From Actinacidiphila yanglinensis (GTDB lineage Bacteria; Actinomycetota; Actinomycetes; Streptomycetales; Streptomycetaceae): DNA of 64,000 nucleotides. Location of the stretch: contig NZ_FNVU01000004.1 of assembly GCF_900107965.1 (NCBI RefSeq), positions 434,001 through 498,000 on the forward strand. The letters are read 5' to 3'. The stretch's first letter is position 1; every line of letters starts with the position of its first letter. The notes beneath the pieces were generated by a model. It had not been told where the DNA came from, searched no databases, and worked only from the letters and a program-made list of their open reading frames with translations. A program made the position numbers and the translations under genes. Shown here one piece after another: positions 17,207 through 25,525 of this stretch.

Positions 17207-17380
17207 GTACTGGTTGTCCGGCTTGATCGGCTTGGCGGCGGTCTCCTCCGCGGTGTCGGAGGCCTCGCTCACGCCCTCGGCGATGATGTCCTGGTACTGG
17301 TTGTTCGGCTTGACCGTCTTGCCCTTCGGCGCCGCGGCAGCCGCCTCGGTGGGCTCGGCCGGCGCGTTCTCAGTGCTCAT
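17198..17380 (-). CDS. afsS: AfsS-like small regulatory protein
   Basis: AfsS is a small protein (63 residues in S. coelicolor) whose expression, driven by AfsR, raises antibiotic production; its mechanism is not understood. This copy has 60 residues, starts MSTENAPAEP and is Ala/Glu-rich and likely disordered. It carries two copies of the motif KP(N/D)NQYQD, one at 24-31 and one ending at the C-terminus, where S. coelicolor AfsS has three repeats around a T-x-x-D-N core. The ATG at 17380 has AGGAG 7 nt upstream; the longer frame (to 17473) lacks this. It follows afsR by 163 nt on the same strand, with AfsR-type repeats between. Confidence 0.85.
   Translation of the reverse strand: MSTENAPAEPTEAAAAAPKGKTVKPNNQYQDIIAEGVSEASDTAEETAAKPIKPDNQYQD
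17201..17312. repeat. Internal 25-bp repeat within afsS
   Basis: 17201-17225 and 17288-17312 are identical at 24 of 25 bases and 87 bp apart. They encode the two KP(N/D)NQYQD motifs. Identity at DNA level, not just protein level, suggests recent internal duplication or homogenisation. Confidence 0.75.
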
Positions 17381-17486
17381 GAAGTGCTCCTGTGCATCGA
17401 TGTGCGTGGGGACGTGCTGGATGCGAAGCCCACCCGGCAACAACCCCCGTACATCGCCGGGTGGGCAGCTCATGTTCAGCGATGGA

Positions 17487-17519
17487 ATCGTGACAGGTGA
17501 CGATAATCAACCGATAAAC
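17487..17519 (-). promoter_or_regulatory. Candidate AfsR-activated promoter of afsS
   Basis: On the minus strand GTTTATCG (17519-17512) and GATTATCG (17508-17501) form a direct repeat with 11-bp periodicity. Exactly 8 nt later comes CACGAT (17492-17487), a weak -10 hexamer. SARP activators typically bind heptamer repeats one helical turn apart, the last one 8 bp before the -10, replacing a -35 element. The geometry fits AfsR binding and predicts a 5' leader of about 100 nt before afsS. Confidence 0.65.
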
Positions 17520-17543
17520 GGTTCCTGACCCGGCTTCGGGTGG

Positions 17544-20495
17544 CTAGATCGCAGATCGCACGCCGACCGACGAGGACGGGCCGTCGTCGAGCAGCCGACG
17601 GACCTCCTGCATCTCGGGGGAGCCGAGCGCGGTGTAGATGACCAGCGCGTCGTGCCAGCACGCGTGTGCCCGGACCGGCTGGTTCATGGCTGCAAGTGCG
17701 CGTCCGAGGACCATGAGCGCGTTGGCCGTACGCCACTCGCCGCCCATGGTGCGGAGGATGACCAGCGCCTGCTCGGCGTGCGAGGCGGAAAGGCGCCAGC
17801 GATCGGCGGCCAGGTGCACCTCGGCGAGCCGGTACTGCGTCATGCCCTCCCAGAACTGCTGCCGGGCGTCCCGGAAGATCTGCAGCGCCTCGGTGAGGTA
17901 CTCCAGGGCCTCGTCCAGCCGGCCGGTCGCGGTCAGCGCGTTGCTCATCGCGTACAGCGAGTTGCCGAGCCGGAAACCTGCGCCCAGCTCCCGGTTGATG
18001 GCCAGTGCCTGCTCGCAGTTGGCCACGGCCGCGTCCGTGTCGCCGAGGCTGAGCTGCGCCCAGGACATGTTGCTGAGCGCGGCGGCCTCACCGTAGTTGT
18101 TGCCGTCGGCGCGGAAGGCTTCCAGCGCGGCGGTGTGGTGGGCGACGCAGTCCTCGTAGCGGCGGTTCTTGTACGCCACCAGGCCGCGCAGGTTCGGCGC
18201 GTAGCTGCACGTCAGCGGGTCCTCCACGGACATGCCGACGATCATGGCCCGCCGGGCCTCGTCGTCCGCCTCCGCGAACCTGCCTGTCATTCGCAGCAGT
18301 TGGGCGACCAGGACGCGGGCGCGTCCTTCGACCAGCGGGTCCGAGCGGTGGTGCGAGGCGTTGACCAGGGCGCGGGCGGCCTGTTCGTACTGCCAGGCGT
18401 GCACGCCGGACTCCATCAGGTCCCAGGTGGCCACCAGCAGGTCGACGGCGCGGCGCATCATGTCGTCGCAGTCGTCGCCGGCGGCCTGCTCGACAGCCGC
18501 GAGCAGGCCCTGGGCCTCGGCGAACAGCCACTCCAGGGCGGCGTCGCGGGAGTCGAAGTCCAGGCCGGGGCGGGAGGTGCCGGCGAGGTGGTCGAGCACC
18601 CGGTCGCCGGGGTTCTCCAGGGCGTAGACGGTCGCCGCCGAGGCCAGGTAGAAGTCCAGCAGCCGGGACACCGCGGCGCAGCGCTCCTGCCGGGTCTCGT
18701 CGCGCTCGGCGCACTCGCGGGCATACAGCCGCAGCAGGTCGTGGAAGCGGTAACGGGCGGGCGCGGCCGACTCGATGAGGCTTATGTCGACCAGCGTCTC
18801 CAGCAACTCCTCAGCCGTGTAAGGGTCGAGGTCCAGGACCGCGGCGGCGGCCTCCAGCGAGATGTCGGGGCCGTCCAGCAGGGACAGCAGCCGGAAGGCG
18901 CGGGCCTGTTGGGGCGACAGGTGGCCGTAGCCGAGGGCGAAGGTGGCCTTGACGGCGAGGTCGCCGGCCCGGAGCTCGTCCAGCCGGCGGCGCTGGTCGG
19001 CCAGCTTGCGGGCCAGGACGGACACGGTCCAGGTGCGGCGGGCGGCCAGCCGGGAGGCGGCGATGCGGATGGCCAGCGGCAGGAAGCCGCAGGCGCCCAC
19101 CACGGAGAGCGCGGCCTGCCGCTCGCCGGCCACCCGCTCCTCGCCCACGATCCGGCTGAAGAGCTGCAACGCCTCCTCGGGGGACATCACGTCGAGGTCG
19201 ACCAGGTGCGCGCCCTCCAGGTCGACCATCCGCATCCGGCTGGTGACCAGGGCGGCGCAGCCGGGCGTGCCGGGCAGCAACTGCCTTATCTGCGCCGCGT
19301 CGTAGGCGTTGTCGAGGAGGGCGAGCACGCGGCGGCCGTCGAGGGTCGAGCGGTAGAGCGCGGCGCGTTCGGCGAGCGAGTCGGGGATGGCGGGACTCGG
19401 CACGCCCAACGCCCGCAGGAACGCGCCCAGCACGGCCTCGGGATCGGCCGGTCGCTGCTCGGTACCCTGCAGATCGACGTACAACTGCCCGTCGGGGAAG
19501 GCATCCCGCACGGCGTGGGCGACATGCACGGCGAGCGTGGTCTTGCCGACGCCGCCGATCCCGGCGACCGCGGAGACCGCCATCACCCCGCCCTCGTCGC
19601 CCTGCTCGGTGGCCAGGGCGAGTTGCCGGCCCAGCTCCTCGACGGCGGCACCTCGCCCGGTGAAGTCGGGCACGCTCGCGGGGAGTTGTGCGGGGCGGAC
19701 GATCTCTGGGGCCCCGGTGGCCGCGGCGGCCGGAACCGCCAGCTCCGGATCGGCCTCCAGGATGCGCTGGTGGAGGTCGTTGAGTTCGGCGGACGGGTCG
19801 ATGCCCAGCTCTTCGGCGAGCAGGCGGCGGGTGTCGGCGTAGACGCCGAGTGCCTCGGCCTGCCGACCGCTGCGGTACAGGGCGAGCATCAGCAACGCGC
19901 GCAGCCGCTCGCGCAGCGGGTACTCGGCGGAGACGGCGGTGAGTTCGGAGACCGCCTCGGTGTGGGCGCCCACTTCGAGGTCGAGTTGGAGGCACGCCTC
20001 GATCAACCCGACCCGCCACTCGGTCAGCCGGGACCGCTGCGCCTCGGCGTAGGGCCCGGGCAGGCCGGCCAGCGGTTCGCCGTTCCACAGGTCCAGGGCC
20101 GAGTTCAGCAGCTGCCGGGCCTGCTCGGGGTCGGTCGCCCGCACCTTCTCCGCGTCGGCGGCGAGCCGTTCCGCGACGGCGTAGTCCAGGGAGTCGGGCT
20201 CGAAGCGGAGGGAGTAGCCGCCGGAGTCGGTGACCAGCGCCTTGGTGCCGAGTACCTTGCGCAACCGGAAGGCGTACGAACGCAATGCCGCGAGCGCGGT
20301 GTTCGGCGGGGTCTCGCCCCAGACAGCGTCGAGCAGTTCGGACGCCGTGGCGGTGCGGCCGCCGCGCATCAGCAGCATGGCCAGCACGGCCCGCTGTTGA
20401 GGTGCGCCGGTGACGATCGACTCGTCGCCGCGCCAGGCACGCACCGGGCCCAGGACCGCGTACCGCAGGTCGCTCGGCTCCGTGCTGCTTTCCAT
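17544..20495 (-). CDS. afsR: AfsR: SARP-type transcriptional activator with NB-ARC ATPase and TPR domains
   Basis: AfsR is the phosphorylation target of AfsK and related kinases. It is a DNA-binding ATPase that activates afsS and thereby secondary metabolism. This copy has 983 residues (993 in S. coelicolor). An OmpR-type winged helix (about 8-100, YAVLGPVRAWRG) and bacterial transcriptional activation domain (about 105-255) form the SARP part. An NB-ARC ATPase follows (about 290-600) with Walker A AGIGGVGKTT near 317, VLALLDNA, TSR and LPLAIRIAA. The C-terminus has TPR helices (about 720-960). AGGGGG is 6 nt from the ATG at 20495; an in-frame ATG at 20570 is the main alternative. It lies directly upstream of afsS. 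Confidence 0.95.
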   Translation of the reverse strand: MESSTEPSDLRYAVLGPVRAWRGDESIVTGAPQQRAVLAMLLMRGGRTATASELLDAVWGETPPNTALAALRSYAFRLRKVLGTKALVTDSGGYSLRFEPDSLDYAVAERLAADAEKVRATDPEQARQLLNSALDLWNGEPLAGLPGPYAEAQRSRLTEWRVGLIEACLQLDLEVGAHTEAVSELTAVSAEYPLRERLRALLMLALYRSGRQAEALGVYADTRRLLAEELGIDPSAELNDLHQRILEADPELAVPAAAATGAPEIVRPAQLPASVPDFTGRGAAVEELGRQLALATEQGDEGGVMAVSAVAGIGGVGKTTLAVHVAHAVRDAFPDGQLYVDLQGTEQRPADPEAVLGAFLRALGVPSPAIPDSLAERAALYRSTLDGRRVLALLDNAYDAAQIRQLLPGTPGCAALVTSRMRMVDLEGAHLVDLDVMSPEEALQLFSRIVGEERVAGERQAALSVVGACGFLPLAIRIAASRLAARRTWTVSVLARKLADQRRRLDELRAGDLAVKATFALGYGHLSPQQARAFRLLSLLDGPDISLEAAAAVLDLDPYTAEELLETLVDISLIESAAPARYRFHDLLRLYARECAERDETRQERCAAVSRLLDFYLASAATVYALENPGDRVLDHLAGTSRPGLDFDSRDAALEWLFAEAQGLLAAVEQAAGDDCDDMMRRAVDLLVATWDLMESGVHAWQYEQAARALVNASHHRSDPLVEGRARVLVAQLLRMTGRFAEADDEARRAMIVGMSVEDPLTCSYAPNLRGLVAYKNRRYEDCVAHHTAALEAFRADGNNYGEAAALSNMSWAQLSLGDTDAAVANCEQALAINRELGAGFRLGNSLYAMSNALTATGRLDEALEYLTEALQIFRDARQQFWEGMTQYRLAEVHLAADRWRLSASHAEQALVILRTMGGEWRTANALMVLGRALAAMNQPVRAHACWHDALVIYTALGSPEMQEVRRLLDDGPSSSVGVRSAI

Positions 20496-20969
20496 CGTCT
20501 GCCCCCTGGATCGCCCAGGAGCCGGGCCCTTTCCCGAACCCGGCTCTTCGCGCGTATATCTATCGTTCATCGCTGGACGGAACAGTTCTCCGCATGACAC
20601 GAGGAGCCGAGAGTTCGGCCCCGTCCGTGCCAGTTTGCCGTGTCGGGCGGCCCGGGTCACCCCGTGCATGGTCCCGATCCGGCCTAGTGCCGAATGTTGG
20701 GCCGATTCCGAGGTTCTTTCTGTGCGTGCGCGGAGGTTGTGCTGTGTGGGGAACGTTCACACGCGTGTGTGTCCTGCGAATGGGCGGGTGACGGGCAAGC
20801 CGTGTGGGTACCGAGCAGAAACGATTCGGAAGATTCTTCGGTTTCGGGAGGATTTCGCCGGGAAACATCACAAGTATCCGGCGCGGTGGTCTCCTGGCCG
20901 ACACTGCACCGGACACTTGTGGCCCCGGGGACGGGACCCGTACCGCCCGCACCCACCGGGACGGATACG
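20496..20969. other. Regulatory region upstream of afsR
   Basis: 474 nt with no supported gene, between divergent afsR and the ligase-like gene. It is less GC-rich than the surroundings around 20540-20570 (GTATATCTATCG) and 20740-20880, as expected for promoters. Two abutting palindromes are annotated at 20751-20769. Confidence 0.45.
20751..20769. promoter_or_regulatory. Abutting palindromes upstream of afsR
   Basis: GAACGTTC (20751-20758) runs directly into CACACGCGTGTG (20758-20769); both are perfect palindromes sharing one base. They sit about 260 bp from the afsR start and 200 bp from the divergent gene. A role as operator is inference only. Confidence 0.35.
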
Positions 20970-21737
20970 GTGACCCGCCGCGGCGGGAAGCACAGCCGCC
21001 CTCGGCGGGGGCGCGGCGGTGGTTCCCACCCGACCCCGGGTGACGGCGGGCGCCTGCCCGGACCCCTGCTGCGTCAGCGGGCCGAGCACCGTCCGCAGGG
21101 CATTCCCGTCCTGCCGTACGGCGACGCCGCGCCGACCACCGGAACCGCCGGGTGCAGCTTCGCCGAGCTGGACCGCCGGGCCCGGGCGGTCGCCGCGCGG
21201 CTGGGCAGCGTGCTGCAGCCGGGCAGCCGGGTCATGCTCGTCTACCCGCACGGTCCCGACCTCGCGGGCGCGTTCCTCGGCTGCCTCTACGCAGGGATGG
21301 CCGCGGTCCCGCTCGTGCTGTCCTCGAACGCGGCGGCGGGGTCGGTGACCCGTGCGGTGCGGCACTGCGACCCGGCGGTCGTGCTCACCGGCAGTGACAC
21401 CTGGACGCCGCTCGCGGTCGACCGGACGCGCACCGAGGTCGTCGAGGCGGACGGCGTCCGCGTCTCCGGCGAGCCGGTGTGGCGGCTGGCGCAGAACTGG
21501 CGACCGGTGGGTGTGCTGCGCGGCGCGCCCGCCTACCACCGGTACCACGACGACGGCGCGGTCGGCGGCCGGCTGGAGCCGGCGATGTCGCACGGCGATC
21601 TCACGGGGGTGACCGACGAGTTGGCCCAGGCGGTCCGGCTCGGCACCGACGAGGAGAACGTGGGCTGGATCGCGGCGGTGCACGGCGTGGAGGACGCGGT
21701 ATGGCGCATCCTGCTGCCGATCCGCATCACGGCGTAG
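20970..21737 (+). CDS. Shortened AMP-binding (acyl-AMP-ligase-like) protein, possibly degenerate
   Basis: 255 residues matching only the N-terminal part of fatty-acyl-AMP-ligase/adenylation enzymes: a Ser/Thr-free entry QRAEHRPQGIPVLPYGDA, FAELDRRARAVAARL, GSRVMLVYPHGPDLAGAFLGCLYAGMAAVP (the A1/A2 region) and VVLTGSDTW. The ATP-binding P-loop (A3), the A5, A7 and A8 motifs and the C-terminal lid are absent, where full enzymes have about 550-600 residues. The tail (GVTDELAQAVRLGTDEENVGWIAAVHG) faintly recalls the GWLP-x-HD region. It may be a remnant or a repurposed non-catalytic domain. The GTG start is a guess; the frame is open further upstream. It diverges from afsR. Confidence 0.6.
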   Translation: MTRRGGKHSRPRRGRGGGSHPTPGDGGRLPGPLLRQRAEHRPQGIPVLPYGDAAPTTGTAGCSFAELDRRARAVAARLGSVLQPGSRVMLVYPHGPDLAGAFLGCLYAGMAAVPLVLSSNAAAGSVTRAVRHCDPAVVLTGSDTWTPLAVDRTRTEVVEADGVRVSGEPVWRLAQNWRPVGVLRGAPAYHRYHDDGAVGGRLEPAMSHGDLTGVTDELAQAVRLGTDEENVGWIAAVHGVEDAVWRILLPIRITA

Positions 21738-22034
21738 CGGTCGGGCATGGGGTGCGCGGCCGTACCTGAGAGGTGCGGAGCGGGTGGCCGGGCGCGGGCG
21801 CGGCGGGAATGGGCCGCGTCCTGGTACGGGCGGTCGGGGTGTGGTGCGCGCGGTGCCTGCCGGTGAAGTGCCCGGGTGCGGGCGGCAGATGGACGGTGGG
21901 TCGAGGAGGCACGGCCACGGCGGCGTGGCGGTGCGCCGGGCGCGGGTCCGCCCCCGTGGTGCCGGTACCGCTTCGCCTTTCCCACGGTGATGGGGGCTGG
22001 GCGGCACGGCACCCGAGGGCGGGGCCCGCCCGCG

Positions 22035-23594
22035 CTAGGAGCGGCCGAGCCAGATCGGGTTGGTGAGCGCGACGGCCGGGCCGGGCAGGCCGGAGGCACC
22101 GCCGTCCGCGGCCGGGTGCCGTACCTCCGCGCGCACGTAGCAGGCGAGCGACGCGGTGGTGGTCCACTCCACGGCACCGGAGGCGGGCAGCGCCTGGCCG
22201 ACGACCTGGCCCTCGTCGGTCAGCAGCCGCACCACGCAGTCCGCGGGCACGCCCCCGACCTCCAGGCGGACGGTCACGTCGGCGTCCAGGGCGACCGGCA
22301 GCCGCTCGCCGATGCCCGCGTGCTCGCCGCGCGGGCCGGCGGCGGAGAAGGAGAGCCGGACGTCGGCGTTCTCGGCGATCCATGAGTTCCCGGCCCGGAT
22401 GCCGGTCTGGAGCGCGTGGCGGTCCAGGCCGTCGGCGAGCACCACCGTCTGCGGCAGGCCGACGACGTCGGGGTCGCGGTGGGCGTCGGAGTTGCCCATC
22501 GCGGGCAGCCAGTGGCCGTCGCCGCGGCGGGCCGCGCTCGTGAGCAGGTTGTCCCAGGTGAGCAGGGACGCCTCGTCGTCGGGGGTCCAGGGGCCGTTCC
22601 AGACCTCGATGGCGTCGACGTTGTCGTAGCCGAACTTCCACTGGCTGGCGAGGCTGTTGCCGTACGGGTGGGCGGGCACCACGATGCCGCCGGCGCGGCG
22701 GATCTGCCGGGCGAAGCGGTCGAACGCGTCGTCGCGGGCCCGGTAGCGCCAGTCGATCCACTCGCCGCCGTCCAGCCCGATCGCGAGGTAGTGGCCGTTG
22801 CGGGTGGTGACCTCCTCGCCGGTGAGGATGAGCAGGTCGTCGCCGGCCAGCGGGCCGAGCAGCGGGTGCGCCGAAGTCGTGTTGTGGTCGCTGGAGTTGA
22901 TGAAGTCCAGCTTGGCCGCCCGGGCCAGCGCGGCCAGTTGCTCCAGGGTCCGCTTGCCGTCGGAGTGCACCGTGTGCAGGTGGCAGTCGCCGCGGTACCA
23001 GCCGCGGCCGCGGCCGCGCACCTGCTCCGGCGGATAGTCCGGGGGCGGGGTGGTGCCGCGGTCGCCGAAGGTGAGGGTGACGGTCACCGAGTAGTCGAGG
23101 CCCTGCGGCGCGACGGTGTAGGGGCCGAGCGCCACGTGCCAGGTCCCCGCCCCGACCGGCCCGGGCAGGTACCCCGGGGTGGCCTGCTCCGCGCTGATCG
23201 AGAAGTCGGTGCGCGCGCCGCCCGACCAGCCGCGGAAGCCGTCGCCGCCGACGTCCGTGCCGCGCTGGTCGAAGATGCCGATGTCGCAGGCGTTGCCGAG
23301 CGTCCCGGCGGCCACCGCGGGCCGGTCGTAGGTGTACGACACGCTGATCTGCCGGACCCCCTGCGGCACGTCCAGCGGCAGGTACACGAAGTCGGCCACG
23401 CCGGTCGGCAGGTGGCCGGTGAGGGTCCGCGTCACCTCGGTACCGGGCGCCGGGGAACCGCCGGACGCGGAGCCCGGGTCCGATCCCGGGCCCGCGCCGG
23501 AGTCGGAGGCGGCCGCGAAGTCCACGGGAGCCAGCGTAAGGACGCCGGCCGCACCAGCGCTCGCGGAGAGCTTCAGTACCTCTCGTCTGTCCAT
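22035..23594 (-). CDS. CehA/McbA-type PHP-domain metallohydrolase, Tat-exported
   Basis: 519 residues. The N-terminus MDRREVLKLSASAGAAGVL has a twin-arginine pattern followed by a hydrophobic stretch, so export by Tat is likely. Residues about 60-210 form a beta-rich N-terminal domain. The PHP phosphoesterase domain (about 215-400) has the metal ligands HLHTVHSDG, SSDHNT, EE in LTGEEVTT, HPYG and GNSDAH. A C-terminal beta domain follows. CehA/McbA relatives hydrolyse carbamates or phosphoesters; the substrate here is unknown. The ATG at 23594 is selected because it starts the signal peptide; the frame extends 14 codons upstream. It is convergent with the ligase-like gene. Confidence 0.85.
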   Translation of the reverse strand: MDRREVLKLSASAGAAGVLTLAPVDFAAASDSGAGPGSDPGSASGGSPAPGTEVTRTLTGHLPTGVADFVYLPLDVPQGVRQISVSYTYDRPAVAAGTLGNACDIGIFDQRGTDVGGDGFRGWSGGARTDFSISAEQATPGYLPGPVGAGTWHVALGPYTVAPQGLDYSVTVTLTFGDRGTTPPPDYPPEQVRGRGRGWYRGDCHLHTVHSDGKRTLEQLAALARAAKLDFINSSDHNTTSAHPLLGPLAGDDLLILTGEEVTTRNGHYLAIGLDGGEWIDWRYRARDDAFDRFARQIRRAGGIVVPAHPYGNSLASQWKFGYDNVDAIEVWNGPWTPDDEASLLTWDNLLTSAARRGDGHWLPAMGNSDAHRDPDVVGLPQTVVLADGLDRHALQTGIRAGNSWIAENADVRLSFSAAGPRGEHAGIGERLPVALDADVTVRLEVGGVPADCVVRLLTDEGQVVGQALPASGAVEWTTTASLACYVRAEVRHPAADGGASGLPGPAVALTNPIWLGRS

Positions 23595-24005
23595 GGCGAC
23601 CACGATCCCGGGTCCGGGTGACGGGCGTGTGGCCATGCCCTGTTTGCCGGGGAACGTGATGCCGCAGGATCGATGCGGCGCTACGCCCGTCCGGGTGGCC
23701 GGCCGCGCCGCGACGGCTCATGGGTGAGGCGCCCGGCACCCGGGCCCGACCTCCCTCGACTCGCCCCCCGGCCGGTCCTCGCCTCCCCCGCCGTACCCGT
23801 CCCGCGGTCTCGCGTCGGGCACACCCGTATGCCGTAGGAAAGGGTGGCGCGCACGCCTATACCTCGATACGCCCCCAACTGCTGCTCCACGCAGGCTAAT
23901 TCGCTTCTGCGTCCATCCCCGGTCGCCTGGTGTTCACCTGATGGCTCGCGCCGGGCTGGTGAAGTCCTCCCGGACAGAGGTGAGTTGCGAGCCGGAGGAG
24001 CAGAC
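23595..24005. other. Divergent intergenic region between PHP hydrolase and phosphodiester glycosidase
   Basis: 411 nt with no supported gene. It must hold both divergent promoters. A less GC-rich stretch lies around 23825-23910, but no clear operator or -10/-35 pair was found. Confidence 0.4.
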
Positions 24006-25256
24006 GTGAGCGGTCGTGCGAAGGTTCGGGTGCGGGTCGGCGGTGCGGCGTTCGCCGCGTTGGGGGCACTGGCCGGCAGCCTGGCGGGGGCGTCGGCGGC
24101 CGGCGCGGACGACGGCGGCGGCCTGCCGTACACGCAGGTCGAGCAGGTGGCAAAGGGAGTGACGTACGGTCAGTTCACGGTGGACGGCGCGAAGGGTCCC
24201 GTGACCGGGTACATGCTGACCGCTGACCTGTCCGACCCCCGAGTGCGGGTGAACCTGCTGACGCCGGGAGCGGTGGCAGCACGCGCGCCCGTCTCCCAAC
24301 TCGCGGACGCCGCCCAGGCGGTGGGCGCCGTCAACGGCGACTTCTTCAACATCTCGGAGGAGCACGCCGGTGTCACACCGACGGGCTCCTCCGACGGTCC
24401 GGAGATCTCCTCGGGCCGTGCGCTGAAGGCCGCGGTGCCGAACTCCCAGCGGTTCGGCCCGGCGATGCCGCCCGGCGAGACCACGCAGGACGTCCTCGGC
24501 GTCGGCGTCGACCGCCGGGCCCGCCTGGACCGGCTCGCCCTGGTGGGGAGCGTCCGTACCCGGCAGGGCAGTTACCCGCTCGGCGGCTTCAACCAGTACG
24601 CCCTGCCCGAGGGCGGTATCGGCGCCTACACCAGCGGCTGGGGCACCATCTCGCGCGAGCGCGCCGTCTGCGGCTCCGACACCGCCCGGGGCGCCGCGTG
24701 CAGCACCGACACCTACGAGGTGACCGTCCGCGGCGGCCGGGTCACCGCCGTGGCCGACACCCCTGGCGAAGGCGCGATCGAGCCGGGCAGCACCGTCCTG
24801 GTCGGACGGGACGCGGGCGCGGACACCCTGCGCACGCTGAAGGTCGGCGACCGCGCGGACGTCGGCGAGCGCCTCGCCCCGAGCGGGTCCCACGTGCCCT
24901 ACACCTTCGCGGTGGGCGGCTTCCCGGTGCTGCGTGACGGCGCCGCGCTGGCCGGGCTCGACGCGAAGACGGCCGCGGTGCGCACCGCCGCGGGCTTCGG
25001 CGACCACGGGCGCACCCTGTACCTGCTCGCGCTGGACGGCACGGCCGCGGCCGATCCGGGTCTGACCGTCGCCGAGGTGGCCGATGTGATGCGCCGGGCG
25101 GGCGCCGACGACGCCGTCAACCTCGACGGCGGCGGCTCCACCACGATGGTCACCCGCACCCCGGACGCCCCGGCTGCCACCGTGCGCAACAACCCCTCAG
25201 GCGTCGCGGAGCGCCCGGTCGCCAACGCGGTCGGGGTGTTCAGCACCGGCCGCTGA
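24006..25256 (+). CDS. Secreted phosphodiester glycosidase-family (NAGPA-like) protein
   Basis: 416 residues with an N-terminal signal peptide (VSGRAKVRVRVGGAAFAALGALAGSLAGASAAGA, cleaved near 37). The remainder matches the phosphodiester glycosidase family related to GlcNAc-1-phosphodiester alpha-N-acetylglucosaminidase. Signature stretches are AVNGDFFNI (about 110-120), YTFAVGGFPVLRDG, YLLALDG and the terminal VNLDGGGSTTMV. It probably removes sugar from phosphodiester-linked glycans such as wall polymers; the substrate is inferred from the family. GGAGGAG lies 5 nt before the GTG start. It diverges from the PHP hydrolase, also exported, across 411 bp. Confidence 0.88.
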   Translation: MSGRAKVRVRVGGAAFAALGALAGSLAGASAAGADDGGGLPYTQVEQVAKGVTYGQFTVDGAKGPVTGYMLTADLSDPRVRVNLLTPGAVAARAPVSQLADAAQAVGAVNGDFFNISEEHAGVTPTGSSDGPEISSGRALKAAVPNSQRFGPAMPPGETTQDVLGVGVDRRARLDRLALVGSVRTRQGSYPLGGFNQYALPEGGIGAYTSGWGTISRERAVCGSDTARGAACSTDTYEVTVRGGRVTAVADTPGEGAIEPGSTVLVGRDAGADTLRTLKVGDRADVGERLAPSGSHVPYTFAVGGFPVLRDGAALAGLDAKTAAVRTAAGFGDHGRTLYLLALDGTAAADPGLTVAEVADVMRRAGADDAVNLDGGGSTTMVTRTPDAPAATVRNNPSGVAERPVANAVGVFSTGR

Positions 25257-25525
25257 CGGGCCCGGACAGGGGAGTGCGCCTCGCGTACGCCGGGGCGCAC
25301 TCCGGCGGTCGTGCCAGCGCCTGGCGTACGCCCCCTGACCAGCCGCGATCGCCACCCGCGCCGGGCCTGCCGCGTACCGGGAGAAACCCCGGAAAACGCC
25401 GGAAAAGTCGGTGCTTCGCGGACAACCCCGCACCTACCAGCAGCACCCCTTCCGCTCCTGGTTCCGTCGGATATCGTGCAGGCGCAGTACGGGTTCGGAT
25501 CGGGGGATGTTCGAAGGGGACCGCA

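Noticed and set aside
17652..20597. 981-codon open frame antisense to afsR
   Set aside because: It is the shadow of afsR: composition is Gly/Val/Arg-rich with no domain, and afsR has strong family matches on the other strand.
21738..22034. Small genes in the gap between the ligase-like and PHP genes
   Set aside because: Only GC-rich filler frames of less than 100 codons, none with a ribosome binding site.
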